Positions 17,555 through 26,239 of a stretch of DNA of 33,672 nt are shown here, piece by piece. The stretch is taken from assembly GCA_050012355.1 (NCBI GenBank), contig JBEKHI010000036.1, positions 1-33,672 of the forward strand, read 5' to 3'. The notes beneath the pieces were generated by a model that made no database searches, was not told where the DNA came from, and saw nothing but the letters and a program-made list of their open reading frames with translations. This stretch comes from JBEKHI01 sp050012355 (GTDB lineage Bacteria > Actinomycetota > Actinomycetes > Streptosporangiales > Streptosporangiaceae). The position numbers and the translations under genes were made by a program. The stretch's first letter is position 1. Every line of letters begins with the position of its first letter.

Positions 17555-18778
17555 TCACACGCTCCACAGAGCCTCCGTTGGGGACAAGCGCGCAGCGCGA
17601 ATGGCGGGCAGCAGCCCGGCGAGAGCGCCGATGACCAGGGCGGCGGCGAGGCCGCCGGCCCACGCTTCGAAGGGGATGACGGTCGGCCAGCCCTTGGCGC
17701 TGGCGTAGATGGCGGTCGCGGCCGCGCCCAAGAGGTCGCCGATGACGCCGCCGGTCAGGGCCAGCAGGATGGCCTCGGACAGGAACTGGGTGCGGATCTG
17801 GCCTTTGGTAGCGCCAAGCGCGCGGCGCAGGCCGATTTCCTGGCGGCGTTCGAGCACCGAGATGATCATGATGTTGGCCACCCCGACCGCACCGACCAGC
17901 AACGCCACCGCACCCAAGCCAAGGAACAGGGTGTCGAAGGCGCCGGCTGCGTCGGCCTCCGCGGTGAGGGTGTTCGAGGGCTGCGAGACCGCGACCTCAT
18001 CAGGGTTCTGCGGGTCGGCCTGCGAGCCGAGCAGGTTATCGACGGCGTTGGTGGCGGCCTGGGTGTTGACAGTACGCACGTACACCTCTGAGGGGTGTCC
18101 GTCGAAGCCGAGGTATTTCTCGGCGGCGGGGAAGCCGACCAGGACTGAGCTGTCGATCTGCGGCTCGAGGGTGCAGGGGTTGAGGACGCCCACCAGATAG
18201 AACCACTTGCCGCCCACCCAGATCCGTTCACCAGGCCAGATCCGGTCGATGCCCATCAGCTGCGCGGCCGCCGCACCGAGCACGGCGACCGGCTCGCGGG
18301 CGGTGGCGGCGTTCAGATAGGTGCCCTCGGCAACCGAGGTACCGACCACGCCGGGCAGGCCGACGCTGGAGGCGAACACCGACAGCGCGTTGGTTTCGAT
18401 TGACGGGATGAGCGGGCTGCGGTAAGCGTCCGTGTTGCTGATCGTCCCGGTGTACTGGACGGCGGTGACGCCTGGCAGCTGGCCAATCATCCCCGGCGCC
18501 GTTTCTGGCAGCTCGAGAGACACGCCCTGGTAACTCTGCCCGTTGGTCACGGTCAGCAGGTTGGTGCCCAGGTGGCTGATCTCGGCCAGCAGCAAGGCCT
18601 GGGAGGAACTGGCCAGGCCTAGGACGGCCACGATCGCCGCGGTACCAATCGCGATTCCCAACGCCGACAGCGCGGCGCGCAGCTTGCGGGTCCGCAGCCC
18701 CACGCTGGCCAGCCCGGCGAGGTCTCTCGGATGCAGCCTGGCCGGGGTCAGGGTCTGCTGGCCTGACGTCGTGCTCAT
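17555..18778 (-). CDS. MacB/FtsX-family ABC transporter permease
   Basis: 407 residues. It has an N-terminal membrane segment at about 38-58, a large extracytoplasmic MacB periplasmic core domain (about 60-270), and three C-terminal membrane helices in the FtsX domain, with the motif ERRQEIGLRRALGAT between the second and third. This is the standard four-helix MacB layout. It starts with ATG in an ATGA overlap with the ATPase gene, so it is the last gene of a four-gene operon (lipoprotein, adaptor, ATPase, permease). Such systems move antibiotics or envelope-active peptides outward across or away from the membrane, so export of, or protection against, the cluster product is likely but not proved. 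Confidence 0.93.
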   Translation of the reverse strand: MSTTSGQQTLTPARLHPRDLAGLASVGLRTRKLRAALSALGIAIGTAAIVAVLGLASSSQALLLAEISHLGTNLLTVTNGQSYQGVSLELPETAPGMIGQLPGVTAVQYTGTISNTDAYRSPLIPSIETNALSVFASSVGLPGVVGTSVAEGTYLNAATAREPVAVLGAAAAQLMGIDRIWPGERIWVGGKWFYLVGVLNPCTLEPQIDSSVLVGFPAAEKYLGFDGHPSEVYVRTVNTQAATNAVDNLLGSQADPQNPDEVAVSQPSNTLTAEADAAGAFDTLFLGLGAVALLVGAVGVANIMIISVLERRQEIGLRRALGATKGQIRTQFLSEAILLALTGGVIGDLLGAAATAIYASAKGWPTVIPFEAWAGGLAAALVIGALAGLLPAIRAARLSPTEALWSV

Positions 18779-19500
18779 GAACGTCCCTCCTGCGCCGACC
18801 GGCGCCCGGCCACAGCCGGGGCGGGACCGCTGTCGCTGACGATGCTGCCGTCGAGTACCTCGATGCGACGGCGCATCGAGGCGGCGACCGCATGATCGTG
18901 GGTAATCACGATCATCGTGGTGCCGGCTGCGTTGAGCTCATCCAGCAACGCCAGGATCGAGGCGCCGGTGGCGGAGTCCAGGTTGCCGGTCGGCTCATCG
19001 GCCAGCACGATTGGCGGCCGGCCGACGATCGCCCGGGCGATCGCCACTCGCTGCCGCTCCCCGCCCGAGATCTGGGTAGGTCGTACGTCGGCCCGATGAC
19101 CCAAGCCGACCCGCTCCAGCGCGGCGGCGGCCAGCTCGCGACGCCGGGCACGCACCACGCCCGCGTACAGCAGCCCGTCGGCGACGTTATCCAGTACTTT
19201 TTCGTGCTCGGCGAGAAAGAACTGCTGGAACACGAATCCGATCCGCCGCGCCCGCAGGGCCGATACCTCCCGGTCGGTCATCTTCGCCACGTCCAGCCCG
19301 GTCACCCGCACGATCCCGCTGCTGGGCCGGTCCAAGGTGCCCATCAGGTGCAGCATCGTGCTCTTGCCCGATCCGGAGGGTCCCACCACCGCGGCCAGTT
19401 CGCCGGCGGCGATCGACACGCTCACCTGATCCAGTGCCCGCACCGGAGGCGACCCCGGGTACTCCTTCGTCACCCTTTCCAGCTCCAGGACTGGGCTCAT
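18775..19500 (-). CDS. ABC transporter ATP-binding protein (MacB/LolD type)
   Basis: 241 residues. Walker A GPSGSGKST at 40-48, Q-loop in FVFQQFF, ABC signature ISGGERQ at 144-150, Walker B IVLADEPTG, and the H-loop in VITHDHA. It is short with no fused membrane domain, as in the split MacB systems of Gram-positive bacteria. It overlaps both neighbours by four bases (ATGA): the adaptor upstream and the permease downstream. It powers that permease. Confidence 0.95.
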   Translation of the reverse strand: MSPVLELERVTKEYPGSPPVRALDQVSVSIAAGELAAVVGPSGSGKSTMLHLMGTLDRPSSGIVRVTGLDVAKMTDREVSALRARRIGFVFQQFFLAEHEKVLDNVADGLLYAGVVRARRRELAAAALERVGLGHRADVRPTQISGGERQRVAIARAIVGRPPIVLADEPTGNLDSATGASILALLDELNAAGTTMIVITHDHAVAASMRRRIEVLDGSIVSDSGPAPAVAGRRSAQEGRS

Positions 19501-20657
19501 GACGCCGGCACCACGACTTTCTCGCCGGGCGTCAGTGCCCCGGCCACCTGTACCAGGCCGGAGGAGTCGTCGAAGATCCCGACCTGCACCGGCACCAACC
19601 GCCGGGTGTTGCCAGCGCCAACGACCTCGACCGAATAACCGCCTGAGGACTGAGCTACCAGCGCGCCCACCGGTACCACCAGCGCGTCGCTGGCGCTGTC
19701 GGTGGTGATATACACCGTCACCGGCGCCTGGTCCAGGGCCCCGGCCGCCGACGGGTCGTTTAGCGTGACCGTCACCTGAATCGTCGCGTTGGTACTGGTC
19801 CCGGAGGCAACCGTGCCAATTGTGGAGATTTTTCCCTCGGTGGTGTCACCGTTCGGCAGCGCGACCGAGACCGCGTTCCCCACGGCGATCCCGGTCTCAG
19901 CAGCGGTGCTCAGCGAGATCGTCACCACGTGATTGTCCGAGGTCCCCGCCAGCACCGGCCCGTACCCCGCGCCGCCAAGGGTGCCTAGCACGTTGGAGAC
20001 CCGGATGCCCGTCGGCTCGAACGCCATCGACCCCAGTGCCAGTGATCCCGGCGGGTTGGAAACCCCCAGGGCCGACTCCAGATTCTCTACGCCGTCGGCG
20101 GTCTCCCAGGAGAAGTAGTCCCAGCCCAGCGCGCTGATATCCGAGCTATTGGCGTATCCCAGCGTCACCAGGTCGTGATTCAGCTGAGTCACGTCCGACC
20201 CGGTAACCCCCTCATCCAGGGTCCGCCAGGCCGGCACCGACCCGTATAGCAGCACCACCGGGACGCCGTTATCCACCCGGTACAGCACCTGTCCCTGACG
20301 GATCACTTGCCCGGCGGACGGCAGCGATGTCAGTATCCCGCCGCTTTGCCCGCGCACCGTGTACGACCCCGCGTAGCCCAAAGTCGCGGTCACCGGCGTC
20401 TGCGAGGACAGGGTCTCTCGCACGACCGTCTGCGTCGCCGGCGCCGCCGCTCCCTGTTCGATCCCGGATGAGTCATGCGACCGGAACGCGCCCTTCGACC
20501 AGGCGACCCCCGCCCCGGCCGCGAGCACCACGACCGCTATCGCGGCCCCGACCGCCTGGCGGCGGCCCCGGTGCCCTCTGCGCGTTTGGGCGGTGTCCTC
20601 ATCCGTCGCGTCATCTTGCTGGTGGGAGTCCGAGTCACGAGAAACGGTCTCGCTCAC
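19497..20657 (-). CDS. HlyD-like efflux adaptor with peptidoglycan-binding domain
   Basis: 386 residues. A charged cytoplasmic N-terminus is followed by one membrane anchor (VGAAIAVVVLAAGAGVAW, about 37-54) and an extracytoplasmic part. An early lipoyl/barrel-like section has a peptidoglycan-binding-like stretch near 150-170 (TGSDVTQLNHDLVTLGY). The second half is the beta-barrel and membrane-proximal domain of RND/MacB adaptors. It starts with GTG in a GTGA overlap with the lipoprotein stop and ends in an ATGA overlap with the ATPase. It likely links the MacB-like transporter to the cell wall. Adaptors with an inserted wall-binding domain are common in actinomycete MacB operons. Confidence 0.88.
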   Translation of the reverse strand: MSETVSRDSDSHQQDDATDEDTAQTRRGHRGRRQAVGAAIAVVVLAAGAGVAWSKGAFRSHDSSGIEQGAAAPATQTVVRETLSSQTPVTATLGYAGSYTVRGQSGGILTSLPSAGQVIRQGQVLYRVDNGVPVVLLYGSVPAWRTLDEGVTGSDVTQLNHDLVTLGYANSSDISALGWDYFSWETADGVENLESALGVSNPPGSLALGSMAFEPTGIRVSNVLGTLGGAGYGPVLAGTSDNHVVTISLSTAAETGIAVGNAVSVALPNGDTTEGKISTIGTVASGTSTNATIQVTVTLNDPSAAGALDQAPVTVYITTDSASDALVVPVGALVAQSSGGYSVEVVGAGNTRRLVPVQVGIFDDSSGLVQVAGALTPGEKVVVPAS

Positions 20658-21211
20658 GGGAGCGTAACCCCCTTGGGTATCACCGACTGGCAGGCGCTCA
20701 CTGCCGCCTGGAACTTCGCGGTGTTGACTGCCTGGAAGTTGTAGTTAATAGATCCGTTGACGACCGTAGGGTCGGGGAAGGTCGGTTCACCGTGAGCACG
20801 CAGGCACTCGGAGATCTTCAGGGCCGCCGCGAGATCCGCATCGCTTACCCCGCTATTGCCGGAAGTCTGGCTTTTTGGCAGCAGGTGCCCGCAGGTGACG
20901 CTGGCCTTCTCCTCAGGGGTGGTGGCCTTCCCCGCCGAGCCGGTTCCGCGCTGCGTCGAGACGCCGAATTGCTGCCCTGGCTGAGGATCGGGGAAGCTGG
21001 GATCGCCATGGGTCTGCATGCACTGCGCGTAGGCGAGATCCGCCCGGTAATCTGCCGTCGCTGAACCCGCCGTCGCACTGGCGGAGCCGGAAGGCGAGTT
21101 TGCCGACACATGCACTAGGCCACACGCCGCCGACAGCAAGCAAACGCCTGCTACGGCAGCGACGCCGACCGCACGCCGCGCGAGCCGGCCACCATCGGTC
21201 TTGTCGTTCAT
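20654..21211 (-). CDS. Small secreted lipoprotein with duplicated C-x(4)-HG-x-P-x-FPDP motif
   Basis: 185 residues. The type II signal peptide ends in the lipobox LLSAAC with Cys30 as the lipidation site. The mature part contains two copies of one motif: CMQTHGDPSFPDP and CLRAHGEPTFPDP, each followed later by another Cys, so two small disulfide-bonded repeats are likely. Proteins with this FPDP motif are seen beside MacB-type operons in actinomycetes, but their function is not established. A good ribosome site (GAGGAGAAAGC) precedes the ATG. It is the first gene of the transporter operon and overlaps the adaptor by four bases. A role as ligand sensor or accessory for the divergent histidine kinase is possible. 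Confidence 0.85.
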   Translation of the reverse strand: MNDKTDGGRLARRAVGVAAVAGVCLLSAACGLVHVSANSPSGSASATAGSATADYRADLAYAQCMQTHGDPSFPDPQPGQQFGVSTQRGTGSAGKATTPEEKASVTCGHLLPKSQTSGNSGVSDADLAAALKISECLRAHGEPTFPDPTVVNGSINYNFQAVNTAKFQAAVSACQSVIPKGVTLP

Positions 21212-21296
21212 TGCTTTCTCCTCAAGGATTCGAGGTGGGACATCATGACTTTTACCTACTTTCTTTCTCTTCGAATTCCGTTATACAGAGGAGGGA

Positions 21297-21335
21297 GTGA
21301 CAGCACGGTGACGAGAAATGTCACCTGGCTGTCAC
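21297..21335. promoter_or_regulatory. 39-bp palindrome in the divergent transporter / two-component promoter region
   Basis: Two 16-bp arms, GTGACAGCACGGTGAC (21297-21312) and GTCACCTGGCTGTCAC (21320-21335), are inverted repeats with two mismatches and a 7-bp spacer. Each arm has two GTGAC/GTCAC units, and another GTGAC follows at 21337-21341. An AT-rich TTATAC at 21281-21286 lies beside it and could serve as a -10 on either strand. The position between the lipoprotein and response-regulator genes suggests the operator for the encoded response regulator, acting on both units. An RNA hairpin in the regulator's leader is the alternative. Confidence 0.65.
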
Positions 21336-21403
21336 CCGTGACCTGCGATCCTGGTAAGCAGTTGACCGGCATACCGCCGGGCACACGAGGCGACGGGCAG
21401 GCG

Positions 21404-22234
21404 ATGCGGGTTCTAGTGACGGAGGACGACGAGATCCTCGCCACGGCGCTAGCCGCCGGGCTACGCCGGGAGGGCATGGCGGTCGACGTGGCCCTGGACG
21501 GCGGCACTGCGCTGGAGCGCCTGGCGGTGAACCGCTATGACGTGCTGGTACTGGATCGAGACCTGCCGGGCGTACACGGCGACGATGTCTGCCGGACCCT
21601 CGTCGCTGACCGGTCGGAGACCAAGGTGCTGATGCTCACCGCGGCCCGGTCGGTCAGGGAACGGGTCGAGGGTCTCGGGTTGGGCGCCGATGACTACCTG
21701 CCCAAGCCATTCGACTTCGCCGAGCTGGTGGCCCGTATCCGGGCCCTGGGCCGACGGGCGGCCGCGCCGTTGCCCGCCAGCCTCGAATTCGGCGACCTCA
21801 GCCTGGACCCGGCGCGCCGGGTCGCGGTCCGGGCCGGACGGCGGCTGCCGCTTACCCCCAAGGAACTCGCCGTACTCGAATGCCTGCTCGCCGCGGACGG
21901 GCGGCCGATTCCCGCTGAGGAGCTGCTTGAACGAGTTTGGGACGAAGCAGCCGACCCCTTCACCAGCACCGTGAAGACCACCGTCCGCCGACTCCGTACG
22001 AAGCTCGGCGACCCACCAGTGATCCATACCGTACGGGAAAGCGGCTACCGCATCGGAGGAGCCTTATGCCCACCGCCCGGCTGCGGCTGCCCCGCAACAC
22101 CGCCCGGCTACGCCTCACCGTCCTGTACGGCGTGGCGTTCCTGGCCTGCGGGGCGGCCGCCCTCGTGCTTACCTACGTGCTCTTCTGGAGCGCGACGCGG
22201 CCGGTGGCGCATTTCCACCCGTCAACAACGCTAG
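21404..22234 (+). CDS. OmpR-family response regulator, with read-through C-terminus
   Basis: Receiver domain with acidic pair Glu7-Asp8-Asp9, phospho-acceptor Asp51 in VLDRDLPG, and Lys in the LPKPFDF motif. A winged-helix DNA-binding domain follows, ending in the conserved VRESGYRIGGA at about residue 220. The ATG at 21404 begins the classical MRVLVTEDD. The reading frame then runs 56 residues further, into the histidine kinase gene, as low-complexity Cys/Pro/Ser/Arg sequence that looks like an out-of-frame reading of the kinase. At the junction the codon is TTA (22064-22066), where a TGA would give the usual TGATG stop/start overlap. Its target is probably the adjacent palindrome and transporter operon. 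Confidence 0.9.
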   Translation: MRVLVTEDDEILATALAAGLRREGMAVDVALDGGTALERLAVNRYDVLVLDRDLPGVHGDDVCRTLVADRSETKVLMLTAARSVRERVEGLGLGADDYLPKPFDFAELVARIRALGRRAAAPLPASLEFGDLSLDPARRVAVRAGRRLPLTPKELAVLECLLAADGRPIPAEELLERVWDEAADPFTSTVKTTVRRLRTKLGDPPVIHTVRESGYRIGGALCPPPGCGCPATPPGYASPSCTAWRSWPAGRPPSCLPTCSSGARRGRWRISTRQQR

Positions 22235-23238
22235 CGAAAGGCGCCGTGGCCAACGCCGCCATACTCTCTCAGATCAGGCAGATGACAGCGCTGCTGGCCA
22301 GCAAGGAAGTCACGCAGATCAGCTCCGACCGGCAGATTCTGCTGATCAATTCCTCCATCGCCCTGGGGTTCACCGCGCTGGCCGCCACCGCGATCGGCTG
22401 GCTCCTGGCCGGCCGGGTGCTGCGCCCGGTCAGCACGATCACCACCGCCGCCAGGCGGATCTCCGCTAGCAACCTGCACGAGCGGTTGGCATTGCGCGGA
22501 CCCGACGACGAACTCAAGGAGCTCGCTGACACCCTCGACAGCCTATTCACGCGGCTGGAGGACTCCTTCGACACGGAGCGGCGATTCGCCGCCAACGCTT
22601 CGCACGAACTCCGCACGCCGCTGACCAGGGAACGAACCCTGCTCCAGGTCACCCTCGCCGACCCCGCCGCCAACACCGCCACCTGGCAAGCCGTCGGCAA
22701 GGAACTGCTCGCTTCCAACGCCGAGCAGGAACAACTCATCGAGGCGCTGCTCACCCTCGCCAGCAGCGAAGCCGAGACCGACGAACGGGAGCAGGTCGAC
22801 CTGGGCGCCGCTACCAAGGCCGCCCTGGCCGCCGCGGACCCGGCGATCAGCCGTCTCGGACTGCATATCCAGACCGACATCCAGACCGCCATTTTCGACG
22901 GCGATCCCCTCCTGGTCCAGCAGCTGGCCGCCAACCTGATCGGCAACGCCATCCGGCACAACATCCCCGGCGGGGACATCCAGATCAGCACCAGAACCAG
23001 CCAGGCCGGCGCCGTCTTGTCAGTGAGCAACTCCGGGCAGGTCATCCCGGCCGACGAGGTCGACCGCCTGTTTCAGCCCTTCCAGCGCCTCAGCCGGCGC
23101 ACCGGCCCGCGCGACGGTCACGGCCTTGGCCTGTCCATCGTCAGGGCGATCGTCACCGCGCACGCCGCCGCCCTTACCGCCCGGCCGCGGCCGGGCGGCG
23201 GGCTGGCCATCGAGGTCGTCTTCCCCGGCCAGTTGTAG
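22066..23238 (+). CDS. Sensor histidine kinase
   Basis: 390 residues with two membrane helices (about 19-41 and 92-116) flanking a short extracytoplasmic loop of about 50 residues, then HAMP. The H-box is ASHELRTPLT with His180, the N-box NLIGNAIRHN, and the G-box GHGLGLSIVRAI. The ATG at 22066 has GGAGGA five bases upstream and lies within the response-regulator reading frame, so the pair is translationally coupled. The small sensing loop suits detection of an envelope signal or an antimicrobial compound. Together with the divergent MacB-type operon it looks like a self-protection or stress circuit. It is not clearly a VanS: no vanHAX genes are present. Confidence 0.93.
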   Translation: MPTARLRLPRNTARLRLTVLYGVAFLACGAAALVLTYVLFWSATRPVAHFHPSTTLAKGAVANAAILSQIRQMTALLASKEVTQISSDRQILLINSSIALGFTALAATAIGWLLAGRVLRPVSTITTAARRISASNLHERLALRGPDDELKELADTLDSLFTRLEDSFDTERRFAANASHELRTPLTRERTLLQVTLADPAANTATWQAVGKELLASNAEQEQLIEALLTLASSEAETDEREQVDLGAATKAALAAADPAISRLGLHIQTDIQTAIFDGDPLLVQQLAANLIGNAIRHNIPGGDIQISTRTSQAGAVLSVSNSGQVIPADEVDRLFQPFQRLSRRTGPRDGHGLGLSIVRAIVTAHAAALTARPRPGGGLAIEVVFPGQL

Positions 23239-23253
23239 GGGGAGACATCGCGC

Positions 23254-24534
23254 TCAGGCATCCTCGTGCGCGGTTGCCTCCCGGGGCTCCGGGGTCACCT
23301 CCGGATCGGGTCCCGTTCGGCGGCTGATCGCGGAGATGAGCGGTCCCGTCGCCATGGTGGTTATCAAGGCCATCAGGACCAGGATGGTAAAGAGCCTCTC
23401 GGTGATGATGCCGGCGGTGAGACCAACGTTGAGCGCGATCAGCTCGGTCAGTCCCCTGGTATTCACCAGCGCCGCGATCATCGCGGACTGCCTTGGGTCC
23501 AGCCTGCTGAGGCGGGCCGCCCCGTACGCGGGAAGTAGCTTCCCGAGCATCGCGCAGGCGACGACGACCGCCAGGATCGCCACGTCCTCGCCGTTCAGCG
23601 CGCCGATGTTCATGGTCAGCCCGGTGACGACGAAGTAGAGCGGCAGCAGCAGGCCGCCCGCCTGTTCCATGACCCGCAGCACATCGGCATCCGGGGCATC
23701 GTCGCGGCTGGGCATCGTCAGGCCCGCGAGAAACGCGCCGAACACGGGGTGCAGGCCCAGTGAGGCGGTCACCCAGGCGCTCCCGACCGCCAGCACCAGG
23801 GCAAGGGGCACCTGGTTGGACAGCAAGGCTCCGGGCCGCCGGATCCACCACCGAAGCGCGGGCCGGACCACCAGCAACATCACGAGCACGAAGCCGGCCA
23901 GGAGCAGCACCGTCACGCCCCAGGGACGGCTCCCCGCCTCACTGGTTCCGATGAGCGCTACCGCCAGCACGAGCCACGCTGTCACGTCCATGATTCCGGC
24001 CGCGGCGGTCGCGATCGTGCCAACCGTGGTGCCGGCCAGCCCGCGTTCTCTGACGATCGACGCGAGCACCGGAAGCGCGGTGACCGATACGGCCACTCCC
24101 ATGAAGAGCACGAAGGAGCGGCTACCGGTATGCGTTTCGCCGATGGACGTGAAGACGTGACGCCCGAACACCGCGACGCCCATGCCGAGCGCGAGGGGAA
24201 CCAGCAAGGCACTCGCCGCCACCAGCGGTGCCGCCCGACCACGGCCGCGCAGCGGCCTGAAATCGATCTCATAACCCACGGTGAACATGAAGATGACAAT
24301 GTCGACCTGCGCGTTGACCGATAGGTACGGGTCGGCCGCGTGCGTGAATAGACGGCTGGTCAAATGCCCTGGCAATCGTCCGAGCAGGCTCGGACCCAGC
24401 AGAATGCCAGCGACTATCTGGCCGACGACGGCGGGCTGACCGCACCGGCGGGCAAGCGCGCCGAGTAGCGAGGATGCCGCGATGACAATCGCAACGTCAC
24501 CTATAACATCAGCAGTCAGGACATCTAGGTTCAT
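23254..24534 (-). CDS. CPA2-family cation/proton antiporter
   Basis: 426 residues, almost entirely membrane-spanning with about 12 hydrophobic helices. It has family features such as the early QPAVVGQIVAGILLGPSLLG stretch and FGAFLAGLTMP, and a short charged C-terminal tail. The start at 24534 follows GGAGGAAGAGC. Antiporters of this type are regular members of glycopeptide clusters such as balhimycin, where their role is still unclear; ion homeostasis or export coupling has been suggested. It is divergent from the halogenase across a 219-bp gap holding a StrR-type operator, and converges on the kinase gene with 15 bases between stops. Confidence 0.93.
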   Translation of the reverse strand: MNLDVLTADVIGDVAIVIAASSLLGALARRCGQPAVVGQIVAGILLGPSLLGRLPGHLTSRLFTHAADPYLSVNAQVDIVIFMFTVGYEIDFRPLRGRGRAAPLVAASALLVPLALGMGVAVFGRHVFTSIGETHTGSRSFVLFMGVAVSVTALPVLASIVRERGLAGTTVGTIATAAAGIMDVTAWLVLAVALIGTSEAGSRPWGVTVLLLAGFVLVMLLVVRPALRWWIRRPGALLSNQVPLALVLAVGSAWVTASLGLHPVFGAFLAGLTMPSRDDAPDADVLRVMEQAGGLLLPLYFVVTGLTMNIGALNGEDVAILAVVVACAMLGKLLPAYGAARLSRLDPRQSAMIAALVNTRGLTELIALNVGLTAGIITERLFTILVLMALITTMATGPLISAISRRTGPDPEVTPEPREATAHEDA

Positions 24535-24604
24535 GCTCTTCCTCCACGCCTGTCACACACTCGCCACTGAAACGCATAGCAGTACGATGCCAGCTGGACA
24601 CCGT

Positions 24605-24633
24605 GTTCAACCGGCATGATCCCGCAGTTGAAC
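24605..24633. promoter_or_regulatory. StrR-type operator between antiporter and halogenase
   Basis: 29 bp: GTTCAAC, 15 bases, GTTGAAC, with perfect 7-bp arms and the outer TG/CA partly kept (CGCAGTTGAAC). It lies 71 bases upstream of the antiporter start and 120 bases upstream of the halogenase start, so it could serve both. No strong -10 is evident; a TATG around 24666 is the best candidate towards the halogenase. Confidence 0.8.
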
Positions 24634-24753
24634 AAAGACCGCGACAGATGATTACTGTCTTCTTGTATGCCACAATGTGGTGACTAATTCCGAAGCTTAA
24701 TTCTAAGCCGCCGGTGAATGGCGCTGGTTACCAACCGGAGTTAAGGATAGCCA

Positions 24754-26226
24754 ATGAATAATGATGGCGTTCAGGAAACCGATGTTGTCGTCGTGGGTGG
24801 CGGGCCAGGTGGATCGACGCTCGCGACACTGGTCGCGATGCGCGGGCACCGCGTCGTTCTGCTGGAAAAAGAGAAGTTCCCGCGGTACCAGATCGGCGAG
24901 TCCCTGCTCCCGTCCACCGTCCATGGAATCTGCCGTCTCACCGGCGTCGCGGACGAACTGGCCAAGGCCGGATTCACCAAGAAGCGCGGCGGGACAATGC
25001 GGTGGGGAGCCAGGCCCGAGCCATGGGTGTTCGCGTTCTCGATATCACCGAAGATAACCGGCGAGACGTCTCATGCGTACCAAGTGGAGCGCAGCAAGTT
25101 CGACCAGATCCTGCTCGACCACGCGCGCCACACCGGCGTCGACGTCCGCGAACAGCACGCCGTCACTAACGTGATCGAGGACGAGGGCCGGATCCGCGGT
25201 GTGTCCTACGTCGACGAGGCCGGCAACTCGGGCACCATACGCGCGAAGTATGTCGTGGACGCCTCCGGCAATATGAGCCGGATCTACCAGCAGGCCGGAG
25301 CGACCCGGCAATACTCGGAGTTCTTCCGCAGCCTCGCCCTCTTCGGTTACTTCGAAGGCGGCAAGCGCCAGCCAGAACCGAACTCGGGCAACATCCTCTG
25401 CTGCGCCTTCGAGAGCGGCTGGTTCTGGTACATACCGCTCAGTCCTACGCTCACCAGCGTCGGAGCGGTCGTGCGGCACGACCTTGCCAGCAAGATCCAG
25501 GGTGATCCTGAAGAATCCCTTACCGCCCTCATCGCCGAATGCCCGATGATCAGCGATTACCTCCGTGACGCGAGGCGCATTACGGAAGGGCAATACGGGG
25601 AACTCCGTGTGCGGAAGGATTACTCGTACGCGAACACGAAATTCTGGCGGCCTGGTATGGCACTAGTCGGCGACTCCGCGTGTTTCGTGGACCCCATCTT
25701 CTCCTCCGGCGTCCACCTTGCCACCTACGGCGCCCTGCTGGCTGCCCGCTCCATCAACAGTGTCCTCGCGCAGGAAGTCGACGAGGAGACCGCCTTCGGC
25801 GAATTCGAGCAGCGATATCGCCGGGAGTACGGCGTGTTCTACGAGTTCCTGGTGTCGTTCTACGACATGCATGTCGATGAGGACTCGTACTTCTGGTCCG
25901 CCAAGAAGGTAACCGATAGCACTAGTTCGGATCTGGAATCCTTCGTCACCCTCGTCGGCGGAGTCTCCTCCAGTGAGGAAGCACTCGCGCAGCAGTACAA
26001 GAGCCGATCCAGCGAGTTCGCCAGGGCGGTGGACGAGGTCATCGCGAACAAGGAACAGAGCATGGTGCCCCTGATGAAGTCCGCCGTTGTCAAGCAAGCG
26101 ATGCAAGAAGGGGCTAAGGAACAGGCACGCATCATGCTTGGCGAGGAACTCGGACCGGACAGCCCGCTCATCAAGGGCGGCCTTGTCGCCTCTCCAGACG
26201 GCTTGAGCTGGTCACTCTCTGCTTGA
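24754..26226 (+). CDS. FADH2-dependent halogenase of NRPS-bound aryl residues
   Basis: 490 residues. FAD-binding GGGPGG at 15-20, the NRPS-halogenase motif KKRGGTMRWG at about 76-85 containing the candidate catalytic lysine, the WFWYIP motif at 223-228 (the WxWxIP signature of flavin halogenases), and the second FAD motif GDSACFVDPIFSSGVH. Length and motifs fit the BhaA-like group that chlorinates Tyr or Hpg side chains on carrier proteins, not free-tryptophan halogenases. The ATG at 24754 follows AAGGA. With Hpg and Dpg enzymes encoded nearby, a chlorinated Hpg residue in the product is likely. The 3' end carries a 20-bp tandem repeat that supplies the stop codon. It is transcribed alone, apparently under the operator at 24605. 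Confidence 0.95.
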   Translation: MNNDGVQETDVVVVGGGPGGSTLATLVAMRGHRVVLLEKEKFPRYQIGESLLPSTVHGICRLTGVADELAKAGFTKKRGGTMRWGARPEPWVFAFSISPKITGETSHAYQVERSKFDQILLDHARHTGVDVREQHAVTNVIEDEGRIRGVSYVDEAGNSGTIRAKYVVDASGNMSRIYQQAGATRQYSEFFRSLALFGYFEGGKRQPEPNSGNILCCAFESGWFWYIPLSPTLTSVGAVVRHDLASKIQGDPEESLTALIAECPMISDYLRDARRITEGQYGELRVRKDYSYANTKFWRPGMALVGDSACFVDPIFSSGVHLATYGALLAARSINSVLAQEVDEETAFGEFEQRYRREYGVFYEFLVSFYDMHVDEDSYFWSAKKVTDSTSSDLESFVTLVGGVSSSEEALAQQYKSRSSEFARAVDEVIANKEQSMVPLMKSAVVKQAMQEGAKEQARIMLGEELGPDSPLIKGGLVASPDGLSWSLSA

Positions 26227-26239
26227 GCTGGTCGCTCTG
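26201..26239. repeat. 20-bp tandem repeat at the halogenase 3' end
   Basis: gcttgagctggtcactctct (26201-26220) is followed at 26221 by the same sequence with one change (a to g). The first copy is read as LSWSLS and the second provides the TGA stop at 26224-26226. With only one copy the protein would end two residues earlier (DGLSWSL, stop). Confidence 0.85.

Noticed and set aside
21404..23238. VanRS-type glycopeptide resistance system
   Set aside because: No vanH, vanA, vanX or vanY gene is present and the pair is divergent from a MacB-type operon; only generic response-regulator and kinase motifs are seen.
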